From NCBI GenBank assembly GCA_037157565.1, contig JAZHRO010000063.1, positions 94,426,001-94,490,000 on the forward strand: a stretch of 64,000 nucleotides of DNA, given 5' to 3'. Each line of letters opens with the position of its first letter. Within the stretch, counting starts at the first letter, position 1. The position numbers were made by a program, and so were the translations under genes. Shown piece by piece: positions 42,923 to 54,913 of this stretch. The notes below the pieces were generated by a model that saw only the letters and a list, made by a program, of their open reading frames with translations, was not told the origin of the DNA and ran no database searches. This DNA comes from Thalassia testudinum (Eukaryota; Streptophyta; Magnoliopsida; Alismatales; Hydrocharitaceae).

Positions 42923-45371
42923 TGATTGCACAGCAAAAAATACACCAACAATTGTGTCATCTTGTGCTATTAACTAGCATTGTCATTGCATATTAGGTAG
43001 CTAGAGTGCATTTGTAAAAATAAACGCATACATGCATTTAATTGAGAGGGGAGGAAAGTGAATAAATTGGCCTTATAATTAACGTATTCTTCAAGTGCTG
43101 ACTCACAAAATCACCATCTTCATTTTTTTTTAACTTCTCCACACAGCTAAAGGCATGGCATGCTCTTTGTGCCATTCTCTGCCATAGCTTGCTCTGCCAG
43201 CCGCATGGCCGATCATGTGCAGCCCAGGGCATGGCTGTGCATGCTTCTCCCTCCTTTAAAAAGATAGGCCTTCTTCCTTGCGCTGGCGAGCCTGGTCCAT
43301 GAACACAAACCCGCACACCCATCTCTAGGCCATCTCCTCCCCTCTCCCCTCCATACGCAGCACCTCTTCTACTGAGGAGCTACGCTGCGGGCAGGAGCAG
43401 CTCACAGTGGTACACGACTACCACTGTGAGTCCAACCACGGCCCAGCTCATCAAAGAGCTGGTGGGCGTGGTGGTTCACCTCTCTGTTTCACCCATTCAA
43501 GCTCTTCTGCCATTACCGCAGACTCGAGCTTTGAAGCTCAAGCACAGCAGTAGCAAGGCACCGGCAGCTCCACGCAGCACACAAGCCTCCGCGCATACGC
43601 CAGCAGCCGGTGCCATCACCTTCCGCGTGCGCAGGCTCACTCCGCAGTGCCTGCGCAAGCAGAACCAGCCGCAGCAGGTTGTCCGAGCCGAGCGGGCACT
43701 GTAGCTACTGTTCACACTAGAGAGCGCGACACTGTAGCTACAGTGCGGTGACCGGAAAGTTTCTCACTTATCCGGTCACCGCTCGCTCTATCTCCGTGCC
43801 ACAACCGCCTCAAGCCCGTGCCCGCTTCTTCACCTGCGCACGCTCCAGCGCCTGCATTCACATCTGCACCCACCCGCTCCTGCATCCGCGTCTTCGCCCG
43901 CGTCACTCCAGCCCACAGCGCGCTGTGCTACACTCTCCCCTCATGCCTACAGCCTCTAACATGCGTGCACATCTTCTCACGCCTGTGCCTGCGTGTGGGC
44001 CATCAAACGACAAGCGCAGCCTCCAGACGACTTAAATGCTCGTGCCCTCTTCCTCCAGTAGACGCTCTCTCTCTCTCTCACAGACACACACCTCACACAC
44101 ATACACACACCACACTTGTACACACTCACGTGTACAGACACTCACTCACTTGTACACGACTATATACTTATATATATATATATACATATATATATATTTA
44201 TATATATATATTTATATACGTATATATATATACATAAATCTATACATATATTATTACCTATACAACTAAGTATAAGTATATATATACATATATATATATA
44301 TATGTATATACGTATATATGCATATATATACACATATATTTATACAAATATATATACATATATACAGATATATCTATAGATATAAATACGTATATATATA
44401 TCTATCTACATATATCTATATACGTAGATACTTATACTAATATATCTATATACATATATTACTATATATATATATATATCTATATAATTATATATACATA
44501 CCTATACATCTAATTATAAATATATATACATATATACATACATCTATCTCTATATAAATTTACATATCTATATATATACAGATATACATATATATATATA
44601 TAACTACATATACACCTATATAATTATAACCCTATCATATATATACATATAAATATATACTTACTTTCATATCACCTACCTCACATTATATCGTGGGAAT
44701 ATCTGCACCCGTTGCTAATATTCCCCGATACCCGCGTACAGAAAGCATCTCCGCACACACCTTCCACTCATCCATCCTACACTCCATGCGGCACTTCGTC
44801 CTGTTGGTTGCGTCTTCCTAGACGACGATCAACTCGACACCGTGCTACATGCCATTTCCACCTCCACCCCCACCCCCACCCCTATATATATATAATATAT
44901 ATATATCTATATATATATACTATATTTATCTTATTTCTATTTCTCTTTCCTACTATTAAAAAGATAAAAAAATATATAAAAGAGAAAAGATAATCCTTGA
45001 CTTGCAGGTACTCGGTCTTGCAAATAGCAAGACCAGTTTTGGAACCCTAATTTGGCTCAAAGCCAAGAACCTGATTTTGAGGGTGTACCTCAAGGACAAA
45101 AATTATCAGAAAAAAATCTTAAATAGAAAAGAACACCAAAAACATAATAAATGAATGGAAGAGATTCGTTGTAGGAAAGGTATAGAAACTTATTCACCTC
45201 TAATCCCGCTCCCCTGAGTTCTACCCTGGGCCTAAAAGTGACCAAGATAAAATCAAGTAGGCCAGGTTACAAATTTTGTAAAAAGATGGTTAGGCTCGAT
45301 TTAGGTTAACCACTATACTCATTTCAACGATTAAATCACCATATTAACACAACCTCTCCAGGTCTACACCA
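42923..45371 (+). repeat. Element B 3' LTR
   Basis: Begins TGATTGCACAGC after the polypurine tract and ends GTCTACACCA before CTAAG. The TA-rich tract is at 44160-44660. The inverted ATAGTGTGGTGACCGGAAAG-type block near 35690 recurs here near 43740. Confidence 0.92.
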
Positions 45372-46108
45372 CTAAGCTAAGTAGTTGAGTCCTCATGAGG
45401 GCCTCTTCAGCAAGATCAACTCCAGTATAGCTTTAGTTCATCTCCAGACAACTCTTCCTCAGCTCCACTTCCCTAAACCCTAGCTCCATCCTACCTCCTC
45501 CTCTACCCATCTACTAACTAAGCTAGCTTAGCTAGCTTAGCTTAGCTAAACCTAAGCTCTCCTTGGCCATCCACCATGTACAACCTAACTCCACCTCACC
45601 ACCTAACTAGTCCACCAAATAAGCTACCCACCTACACTTAGTCCACTCCTCTTTTGGCGCCAACATAAGCACCACTTCACCCCACTAACACCACCAAAAG
45701 ACACCTTAATTTTGGCACCAAAAACACCTAACTACCCTCCCCATTTTGGTGCTAAAATAAACCCTCATCCTAGCCCTACATCTCACCTCTTAAACCATCT
45801 CCACTCTTCAATGTTGGAGCCACCTAGGACCCCTCCTAGAAGATCATTTTTGGCACCGACTTGAAGTGTCTCTCCAACCCTCAACTACCCACCTAGGCAA
45901 CCCTACAATTGGCGCCAACCTATGTTGGCCTTAGGATCAATTAACCACCCTAGAAACCCATCCTAACCATCCATCCTAAAGCCACCCACACCTCCTTTAA
46001 ACTCCTTCATTTGGCACCACCTTTTCTAGCCCTTAGATCACTTAACCATCACCCAAAACTCATCCTAGCCTTTCGTCTTATTCCATGCCAACTACCCCCC
46101 ATCCCTTC

Positions 46109-46118
46109 CTATATATAC
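46109..46118 (+). promoter_or_regulatory. TATA box in solo LTR G
   Basis: CTATATATACC with CCTTCC upstream. The corresponding place in F reads CTATAAATATC on the minus strand (57460-57450). Transcription would run rightward. Confidence 0.5.
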
Positions 46119-47052
46119 CTCCCTTAACCACCACCATAAAGACACCTTTGGCTCCATTATTGTCACCCATTTCCACCTTCAATTCCACCATACCCACAGC
46201 CAAGAGAAGGAGAAGAAGAAGATTTAGGGGACACTCTATCCCCTTGGTGCCTTCCCCTATTCCCTTCTCTCTTGTGCCTACGCCAGCCAAAGGACAAGCC
46301 AGGCAGGAGGATGTCTAGGAGGAGATCTTGAGGGTGGTGCACACCCACCCTAGGAGGAGTTCTTTTGTGTGGAATTATTCTACCCTTGGAGGAGCTTGGG
46401 CACACCCTATCTAGGGTTTGCCAGGGAGAAGCAACACACTTGGAGGAGCACTTCAAGATGGAGTTGGAGAGACCCTCTTCAAGCCCAGGAGCAGCTGAGC
46501 TTGGAGCAAGGATCTCCTCCTCTTTGCCATCATCACAGGAGGATTAGTGTTTTTGCATCTTTTGTATTTTTATTTCTAGTAGTAAAAGCATTCCTCTACT
46601 ATGTATAAAATATTTCTTCATTATAAAAATTGCCTTCCCATAATTTGTGTTTATATCTTTATTAGTTATTTGTTCTAGCACTTTTCACTCCCTTTCTCTA
46701 ATTACCCTAGGTCTCCATGTACCTAGGGTGAGTTTAGAGAAAGGTTACTTTTGTTACCTGGATGTTAGCTTTAGCTAGTTAGGTCTAGTTCTTTTTCCTG
46801 CTCTCAATTTCGTAGTTGCCTATTATTTAAAAACCAAAAAAATCTTATATTCAAAAATTTGAAAAAGAAAGTTGATTTCTAAATGTCAAGTGAGAATATT
46901 TAAAAGTGCATTTTTGCCTCCTTGGACGACCCTAGATACCACCGCTATCTAGGTTTATAAATTGTAAAAGCGATTGTAAAGTTATGCGTTGCAATGACTT
47001 AAACCCTTGTTTTAACAAATCATGCATTTCTTTGCATCACTCACTCCATCGA

Positions 47053-48812
47053 TGTAAACAAATCTATTTAGGTTAAAATGCCTATTCATGTATGTTCCTA
47101 GGCTTAGATTTACATTTCATGTTATAAATATTGCATAGCATGCATCATTTTGCATTTAGAGTAGTTGTATATAATTTAGGTTAATTACATCCTTTATATG
47201 GTCAGGAGAGAAGAGGATTTATTTCAGGGCCTCAGATGGACGATCGGATCATACGGATCTGATCATGATGACAATTAGAGCTTAACGCCTTCGAAATCGT
47301 CTAGATCAGAGTCTCGTAGCATCATATGAAGTCCGAGGAAGATCAACGGCCAGGAGGGCAATGAGACATCCTTACGACCTTCAGATGAAAAATCCGACTG
47401 TACGGATGGATCTGAAGCGACGATTGCAGTCCAGAAATGTAGAAATCAACTCGATCCAAGCATCGTGGCACTCTCTGCAACAGAAAAAAGAATGGATGGC
47501 CTAGATGGTGCCACATGGCACCATCCAGGCCACCCAACACCGGCCAGCAATCCCAGTACTGCCTCCTCATCATTGCTGATCTCGCACCACAGTCGTTGGA
47601 TCAAGATCCAACGGCTAAGGATTCATCTCCATCGCATGCGTTAAGATGTCGCGTGCATTAAGACATCCGTGCGACGATCTGGACATCTTGGTGCATTGGT
47701 TGTAGAGAGGCACTCCCAAAGGAGGGGCGTGGATTCGAATCCCCACAACCCCTCCATTCTCAATCCAGTCAATGCCCAACGCAGCTAGCACATCCGTGCG
47801 CATGCAGCAACAACGGCAGTGCAGTGCCAGCACGCACCAATAGCGTGCACGTGCGTACGCCAGTGCATGCCAGCAGAATATCTGCGTGAATGAGTGGGAC
47901 AGCGCAGCTCACATGGGCAGGCCCGTGCTCGGTTGGCGCCATCCTACAGCGACACCTGAGCTGGACCTACAGCGATGCTTATAGCAGTCGCTAATTGTTC
48001 GCAGGTGCAAGGCCAGCTACATGCGTGAGTGGGTGTGAGCTGGTTATAACGACATTTACAGCAACGACCTGGAGGTCGCTAATGGTCCCATGCCTATTCT
48101 AGCCTTTTCTCCACTATAAAAGGACTTACACCCCTCTCTTCCAAGCCATCTCTACTTACTCTACTCCCACCTACTCCTAAGCTCTAGCAAGCCTACCAAC
48201 GCTCTGTTAGAGCTTACTCTCAAGCTTTCAAGGCTCCTATTAGTGTAACAAAACTCTGCCTCACCAAATATTCCTCCATCTTCCCATCCTCATCATAGGT
48301 AGCCTTGGAGTCATCCTCCCACCTCCATTCCGGTAGCAGATCATCTCTGCCTTCTCACCTCCATTCCAGAGCTACGTTGAAGCTTTCCTCTACCCAGCGT
48401 TCTCCCGCTTCTCACCTCCATCATCCTGCTTCTCAACTCCTTCGTCTGAGCTTCCACCAGGCACCGTCGTCTCATCAAACAGTCGCTTCAGGAGATTTCT
48501 TCTCACCTCCCTCTCTTTTTATATTTTCTAGATTATTGTAATTGACATTCATGAAATAATCATATTCAATTCTATATCTCTCTTGTGATTGTTTGTCATC
48601 TTATTTCAAAAATAAAAAAAATAAGAAAACCACAAAACACAAAAGAAACAAATCGAAGCATGATTCTCATACAAAGTAAACGTCTCCTCTCTATGTTCGA
48701 CGTGGGACTCCCTCGAAGTTTCGGTATAAATTATATTTGATCATAAGTTTTGCAACTACAACGATGGGTTACTCGTAACCCTAATTTCAAACACACAAAA
48801 CACGTGCAATCA
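47053..48812 (+). repeat. Element D 5' LTR
   Basis: Begins TGTAAACAAATC and ends CGTGCAATCA. It is closely matched by 53172-54913. A strong TATA box TATAAAAGG is at 48115-48123, followed by a pyrimidine-rich stretch. Short imperfect palindromes such as GGTGCCACATGGCACC lie near 47508-47523. Confidence 0.88.
48115..48123 (+). promoter_or_regulatory. TATA box, element D 5' LTR
   Basis: TATAAAAGG in the context CTCCACTATAAAAGGACTTA; the same box occurs at 54207-54215 in the 3' LTR. This is the likely promoter of the element. Confidence 0.65.
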
Positions 48813-50059
48813 TTTTAGCACCACTGTCGGGGAGACAACGGAATTTACTTTATTGTTTTTTACGCTTCTTTGCATTTACATAGCACTAACCCCGCTTGTC
48901 TTTGGTCTACTATCTTGCAGGTACCTTAGCATGGAGATCCAAGTGCGGTAGACAGATGTAAAGTGCGGGTAGAGTGCTTTGTAAGTGTCCCCCACACTTC
49001 CCCACCCCCTAGTTCATTTCACCACACTAATAACTCAAACCCAAATCAACTTAGGTGCTTCTTATTAACCCTAGGAGAGATTTGGTTGTTTGTTTGCCAC
49101 CTCCACTCATCTCATCCCTGCATATAAAAAAAAGAAAAAAAATATACTCCTCTTGTGGGATTTTCTGAAAGCTACACACTTAACACCCACAACTTCTCAC
49201 CCTAAGGCGCACAATCACATCGATTCTACCACTTAACCGAGATCTGACATGTGGAGCCAATACACTTAACACATAAATAAGTGAGTAGAAATCTAATTAA
49301 GTTAAGACTTTTTGTGTGCCTTAATCAAGTGGTGCAATAGGCTAATTGCTTGAACTATTTGGGCCGCACCACTCAATCTAAAACTGATCCATCAAGTAGC
49401 TTGCCACTTAGGGTTGATTCTTAGGGCTGAACTAGGCACTCCACATTATTTTTTATTTTTAAAGGAACATATCATCACCTGTGCTTTCAAAACTTGGAGT
49501 ATTCTACTAAACCTTGATTGAACCAACCTTAGAATTAAATCCTAAAAGCTACTAAACAAGGTTAAATCCTAAAAGACATCATCAAATAAGCTTGTTCGAA
49601 AATCCTGGTTGTGCATGTACACACATTTTAACTGATCATTAAAGGCACAACCCATCTAAAGGGCCCATCACATTCCAATAGCACAATCATCCCAAGCCTA
49701 ATTAAAATCGAGTAGACATTGGACTTATGGATTGATTCATTCTTCGAAACTCAGATTGAGATTCTTTTTGATTAATCTGCTTCTGCTGGTCCATCTGATG
49801 TCAAGCTAGGGGAGTAGCGTCAAACAACTGCGGCTGGGGGGTACACTAGGAATCGAAGGCATAAGCCAAAGGAAGAACCTTCTCCCCAATCCCTCCTTCA
49901 AACTGGTTGGATTGACCGGATAAAAGTAGACCAAATCGTTTATAATCTCAAGGCGAGTCCTGGGAATCTGTAGGTCTTTAGGCTACCCACATAAGGACAA
50001 GCTTGGTTGATTGTATTGTAGGGCTCCTTTCTTTCATCTGATTTCCCTCCTATTCTACC
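48813..50059 (+). other. Element D primer site and leader
   Basis: TAGCACCACTGTCGGGGA (48816-48833) is a degenerate tRNA-Asp-type primer site. The leader shares TTGCAGGTACC, TTTGTAAGTGT, CCCCCTAGTTC and the GCATATAAAAAAA stretch with H (33907-34178) and E (54914 on). No gene is seen in it. Confidence 0.6.
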
Positions 50060-51730
50060 ATGTATCCTTCCACACCTTTCACACATTTCCAATCCTACCC
50101 TCCTACTACCACTTATCCTGAAGATGATTACTATCCCGACTCGACTTGTAATTAGCCATCCACTAGCCGGGATAACTTTGATTGGGGATATGAATCTGGA
50201 CCTCAGTGTCCAAGGCCTAACCCTGGACAACAAGACTTTGATTTCTATCCTTCCCAGAGCTACAATGATTATAGATCTTGATCCTTCGATGATCAAACCA
50301 ACCCGATCTACAATCAGGAAGGATATGATGATTATAACACCTACCTTTCCCAGTATTCCACTGAATATAGGTTGCCACCATCCTTTAAACAACCTAAAAT
50401 GACCTACTATCAGGGAGGGACCCGAGAACCTAGATATCTTGATTCCCCTAAATTGAACCCAAACCCACCTGACCCTGAACCAAACCAGTCGATTCAGGTG
50501 AACCAGATCCAGGATAGGGTGTTGACTAATTTGAGGAACACTATACAATCTTTAGAAGCTCAGCCAACACCATGCACTAAAGCATCGGAGCATATGATCG
50601 AAATGATTGATGAACTTAATAGTTCTTTATTGAATTTGCTCTAAAGTGCCAGGGATAGGGACCTGGCTGAGTTTCTTCTTGGAAAATTATCGAGGTTGAA
50701 GATGAAATTTGTGGTTGCCCTAGTCAAATCTTGGGATGATTCTCAAGATGAACCCCCTTCAGGAGAGCTAATGTTTGAACCCACTCAGGTGCTTGTCGGG
50801 GGGGATACATATTCTAAGATTGGAGATGACCAGGTTGGTCTAGAGCAACCCCTAGAGGATGAACCGATTTATTCACCCGAGATCCCTGAGCCCGGGAGCG
50901 AGGAAAAATATGTCTCTTTGAACCAGGAAATGATAATCGATTTTGAGACATATATAAATGAGGATCATGAATTCTTTGACTCTGAGGGTGAAGAATCTCT
51001 TAGTGAAGTCTCACTTGAGTGTAAGGAAGATGATTTTAGTGAGATAAATAAGCTTGAGGAATCTGATGAACCATTTGATAGCCCGATAATAGAGGAATTT
51101 GATTCGGTTGGGGTTAACTTGGAGTATCCGAATCTTGATGATTCAATTAGTGACCCAATTCCTCATCCGTACCCCGAAGAGTTGACTTCTGAGATCATTG
51201 TGCCCAAGTCAATCTTGATTCAGCCACGATTTCTGGACTTGGGTAAATCTTATGGGTTGAATGATATGCTGGAGGTCCCGGAGCCTGAGCTCTTGATGTT
51301 GGAGGATAGAATCATTGAAATGAAAATTTGGGAGGTTAAGTCTGAGGGAACTTTGATTTTGGATCTAAGGGTACCTATTGACCTAAAACCACCTACTTTC
51401 TACTAGGACCCTTATGATATATTTCACGTGAAACCCAAGCTTGAAATAACTAATTATTTTTTTGAGCTGAATGTTAAGAGGACATCTAAACCTATTGAAT
51501 CATCTTTACTCATTGTCCGACACTTTGGTCATGAGTTGCATAGCACAAAACCGCAGGCCCGGCCCCACAAACACAATAATCTTAGGTTCTGGGTGATTTT
51601 CATCAAGAACCTTAAGACCACTCAACCCTGGGGCATGGGTCTGCACCATAATCTGGTCCACGTCTGTGGACATCTTTTGTTGGCAGGTCTGAGAATCAAT
51701 ATTTTTTTTTATTCTGACCTGCACTTGTGA
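50060..51730 (+). pseudogene. Long acidic reading frame of element D, unknown function
   Basis: One frame from ATG 50060 to TGA 51728-51730 (557 codons) holds four stops: TAG 50153, TGA 50279, TAA 50642, TAG 51404. The N-terminal part is rich in Tyr, Pro, Gln and Asp (YNQEGYDDYNTYLSQYS); a middle part (NQIQDRVLTNLRNTIQSLEA, ASEHMIEMIDELNSSLLNLL) may be helical. Next is a strongly acidic region (EDHEFFDSEGEESLSEV, FSEINKLEESDEPFD), and after the last stop a basic end (FHVKPKLEITNYFFELNVK). I recognise no domain and no link to gag or pol. J has an acidic frame in the same place. Confidence 0.6.
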
Positions 51731-53131
51731 ATTCTCAATTTCTTCCTTGTATGTATTTTATGCCTAGCTAAAGGCATTAAATTTAGCATGTGTTTATATT
51801 TCACGTTCTCTACGGAGCTGACCAGATTCCTCACGATGTTCAAGTCATATTCTGTTTACTCCGTCCTTTTCATGTCTTTGTTTTTACAAAGAGGACATTG
51901 CATCATTTAGGCATGGGGGGTGGATAATCAATTCCTGAGATCATTTTGTTAACTCCGTAGAATTTCTTTTAGTTTCTTATAAAAAAAATTGAAAATTCAA
52001 AAAGATAAAAAAAAAAGAAGAATTAGGAGAAGAGAACTTAGGCATTTGGAAGTTATTAACTTTAGGAAATGATACAATAAGACCTAGACACTTAGACTCT
52101 TCAAGTCTTCAGGCTTAGTTAGCCTAGGTGTCCACTCAAATGTGGACTTAGTCTCGAGTTCTCACCAATTAAAATTCATTTTAATTTGGTAAATAAATTG
52201 GAATGATAAGTATGCAACTTATCAACCCACCCTTTGATTTAGGAGGACTTTAAGCCTAAGCATCTACACACTTTTTGCACTGACTCACTTTTCAGCGATT
52301 TCTTTGAAAATTGGGTAGCTAATGAACTATCTAGGGTGGTATGGCTAGCAAGTTGTCGGTGATAACAGCTCATCGGCCAGTTGTCCAAAGCCCAGTCACA
52401 AGACCATTTTCATTGTACTACCTTTAGGTAAATTTTTTATTACGGAAGCCACCTACTTAAAAAAATAAAAAAAATAAAAAAATATATATAGAAAAAGGAG
52501 GAAAAAAATAAAAATAAACAAAACCACACTTCACCGCATGAGTATGACTGGCAAGTTGCTGTCGGTAACAGCCCATTGGCCGATTGTCCAGAGCCCAACT
52601 CACAAAAATGCAAAATAATTCCCAAAACACTTAAGGAAGAAGTGGGGAAGTAGAATAAATCGGGGAGATATATACTGAGTTCGCCCTTGTGTTGACCCTA
52701 TAAATAAAAGAAGTAGAGAGAAAGCTACCAATCAAAAAGATAAACCTTTAGGCAAGGTCACCTAGGGTTGTAGAAACCTGAAGTCCGTTTCAACGGCCGC
52801 CTAGTGAGTCTTTCACTATTTTCACAAGATGCTTAGCACTTAGAGTCCTTTTCAAGTCTTGGGCAAGTTGGGTAGCTGTAAAAAGTTATCCCAGAACTCT
52901 CAAACTCCAAAAGTATAAAAAAAATTAGAAAAGAAGAAAAATAAACAAAAAATGTATCTTCCCTTTTTCAAATAAGGCGAGGACTTGGGCAGTCTGTATT
53001 CTGGCAGACACTTGGGTACTATTGAGTTTTCGTTATTTAGGACGTTAGTTGAAATGTTCTATTGTTAATAAACGACTTAGGCCTAAGCGATCTAATCATA
53101 ATTCTGCTTTTATACATAGCATGTAGTTTAA
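51731..53131 (+). other. Element D 3' untranslated region with an inner polypurine-like tract
   Basis: Starts with the AAAGGCATTAAATTTAGCA motif (51770-51788) shared with B and J. At 51893-51925 GAGGACATTGCATCATTTAGG is followed by CATGGGGGG, resembling the J hairpin-tract module, but no LTR follows. The copies GCTAGCAAGTTGTCGGTGA (52340s) and CTGGCAAGTTGCTGTCGGT (52550s) form a diverged direct repeat. No gene is seen. Confidence 0.55.
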
Positions 53132-53171
53132 TTTTGCTAGGGACTAGCAAAAGATAGGCATGGGGGTAGGA
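53132..53171 (+). promoter_or_regulatory. Element D hairpin and polypurine tract
   Basis: Inverted repeat TTTTGCTAG, GGA, CTAGCAAAA (53132-53152), identical to element B, then GATAGGCATGGGGGTAGGA up to the LTR at 53172. LTR sequences of B and D are otherwise different, so the module is conserved beyond the LTR family. Confidence 0.75.
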
Positions 53172-54913
53172 TGTAAACACATCTATGTAGGTTAAAATGC
53201 CTATTCATGCATGTTCCTAAGCTTAGATTTGTATTTCATGTAATAAATGTTGCGTAGCATGTATCATTCTGTATTTAGAGTAGTTGTATATAATTTAGGT
53301 TAATTACGTCCTTTTTATGGCTAGGAGAGAAGAAGATTTATTTTAGGACCTCAGATGGACGATCAGACCAAACAGACCAGATTAGGACGACGATTGGAGG
53401 CTAACGCCTCCAAAATCATCTAGATTGGAGTCTCGTAGCATCATATGAAGTCCGAGGAAGATCAACGGCCAGAAGGGTAATGTGACATCCTTACGGTCTT
53501 CGGATGAAAAATTCGGCCGTACTGATGGATCTGAAGCAACGACCGCAGTCCGAAAATGTGGAAATCAACTCGATCCAAGCATCGTGTCACCCTCTGCAAC
53601 AGAAAGAAGAATGGACGACCCAGATGGCACCACGTGGTGCCATCCGAGCTGCCCAACATAGGCCAACAATCCCAGCACCGCCTCCTCATCATCACTGATC
53701 TCACACCATAGCCATTGGATTAAGATCCAACGATTGAGGATTCATCTCCACCATGTACGTTAAGACGTCCGCACGATGATCTGGACATCTTGGTGTGTTG
53801 GTTGGAGAGAGGCACTCCCAAAGGAGTGGTGCGTGTTCGAATCCCCACTGCCCCCCCCATTCTCAATCAGCCGGTGCCCAACGCAACTAACGTATGCGTG
53901 CGCATGTAGCAGCAGCGACAGCGCAGCACCAGCATGCACCAGCAGCGCACGCCAGCAGGGTCTCTGCGCAATCAGCGCGCATGAGGTGGGACAGCACAGC
54001 TTGCATGGGCAGGCGCGTGCTCGGTTGGCACCAACCTACAGCAACACCTGAGATGGACCTACAACGACGCTTACAGCCATTGCTAATTGTTCACAGGTGC
54101 GAGGCCAACTGCATGCGTGAGTGGGCGTAGGCTGGCTACAACGACATTTATAGCAACGACCTGGAGGTCGCTAATGGTCCCATGCCTATTCTAGCCTTTT
54201 CTCCACTATAAAAGGACCTACACCCCCTCTCTTCCAAGCCATCTCTGCCTACTCTACTCCTACCTACTCCTAAGCTCTAGCAAGCCTACCAACACTCTGT
54301 TAGAGCTTACTCTGAAGCTCCCAAGGCTCCTATTAGTGTAACGAAACTCTGCCCCACCAAATAGTCCTCCATCTTCCCATCCCCATTCATAGGTCGCCGT
54401 GGAGCCGTCCTCCCACCTCCATTCCGGTAGCAGATCATCTTCGCCTTCTCACCTCCATTCCAGAGTTGCACTGTAGCTTTCCTTTACCTAACGTTCTCCT
54501 GCTTCTCACCTTCGTCCTCTTGCTTCCCAACTCCTTCGTCTGAGCTTCCACCAGGCGCCATCGTCTCACCGAACAGTCACGTTGGGAGATTTATTCTCAC
54601 CTCCCTCTCTTTTTATGCTTTCTAGATTATTATAATTGACATTCATGCAATATATCATATTCGATTCTATCTCTCTCTTGTGATTGATTGTCATTTGATT
54701 TCAAAAAAAAAAAAAAAAAAAAACAAAATCGTAAAACACTAAAAAGAAACAAATCGAAGTGCAATTTTCATATAAAGTAAATGTCGCCTCCCTATGTTTG
54801 ACCTGGGACTCCCTTGGAGTTTCGGTATAAATTATATTTGATCACGAGTTTTGCAACTACGACGACGGGTTACTTGTAACCCTAATTTCAAACACGTGAA
54901 ACCTGTGCGATCA
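53172..54913 (+). repeat. Element D 3' LTR
   Basis: Begins TGTAAACACATC after the polypurine tract and ends TGTGCGATCA. It has TATAAAAGG at 54207-54215. An A run is at 54703-54725. The sequence beyond 54913 is H/E leader, not a new primer site. Confidence 0.85.

Larger units (their letters stand above)
34863..45371 (+). mobile_element. Element B: Athila-lineage LTR retrotransposon with pol but gag deleted
   Basis: LTRs 34863-37230 and 42923-45371 start TGATTGCA and end TCTACACCA, flanked by the perfect duplication CTAAG (34858-34862 and 45372-45376). Same family as element A, opposite strand. Order: 5' LTR, half a primer site, remnant of the gag C-terminus, protease, RT, RNase H, integrase, post-pol hairpin, polypurine tract, 3' LTR. 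About 3.05 kb of leader and gag present in A are missing. Pol has frameshifts, nonsense changes and a lost integrase Glu, so the copy is dead. Confidence 0.93.
34179..47039 (+). mobile_element. Solo LTR G (same family as F), split by element B
   Basis: Starts TAATAAACACCAGTTTATC (TG changed to TA compared with F) and ends TTTGCATCA, flanked by CTCAT (34174-34178) and CTCAC (47040-47044). The reverse complement of F matches both outer parts: GGCTGCATTTAGGCAT on the left, and TTTTTGCCTCCTTGG and CTATCTAGGTTTA on the right. Without B it is about 2.35 kb, close to F's 2.18 kb. A TATA box CTATATATACC lies at 46109-46118. Long AGCT-rich stretches lie at 34400-34862 and 45372-45620. Confidence 0.75.
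47053..54913 (+). mobile_element. Element D: non-autonomous LTR retrotransposon with acidic reading frame
   Basis: LTRs 47053-48812 and 53172-54913 start TGTAAACA and end GCAATCA or GCGATCA. The internal region 48813-53171 has a tRNA-Asp-type primer site, a leader, one long acidic frame broken by four stops, the post-pol motif, and two hairpin/polypurine modules. It has no gag, protease, RT, RNase H or integrase, so it must have used proteins of another element. The LTR and leader resemble H/E, in whose leader it lies. The outer flanks (ATCGA and TCCAC) are not a clear duplication. Confidence 0.8.

Noticed and set aside
49940..50548. 202-codon minus-strand frame
   Set aside because: It overlaps the acidic frame of D in antisense and is rich in Ile/Arg/Gly as expected of a shadow.
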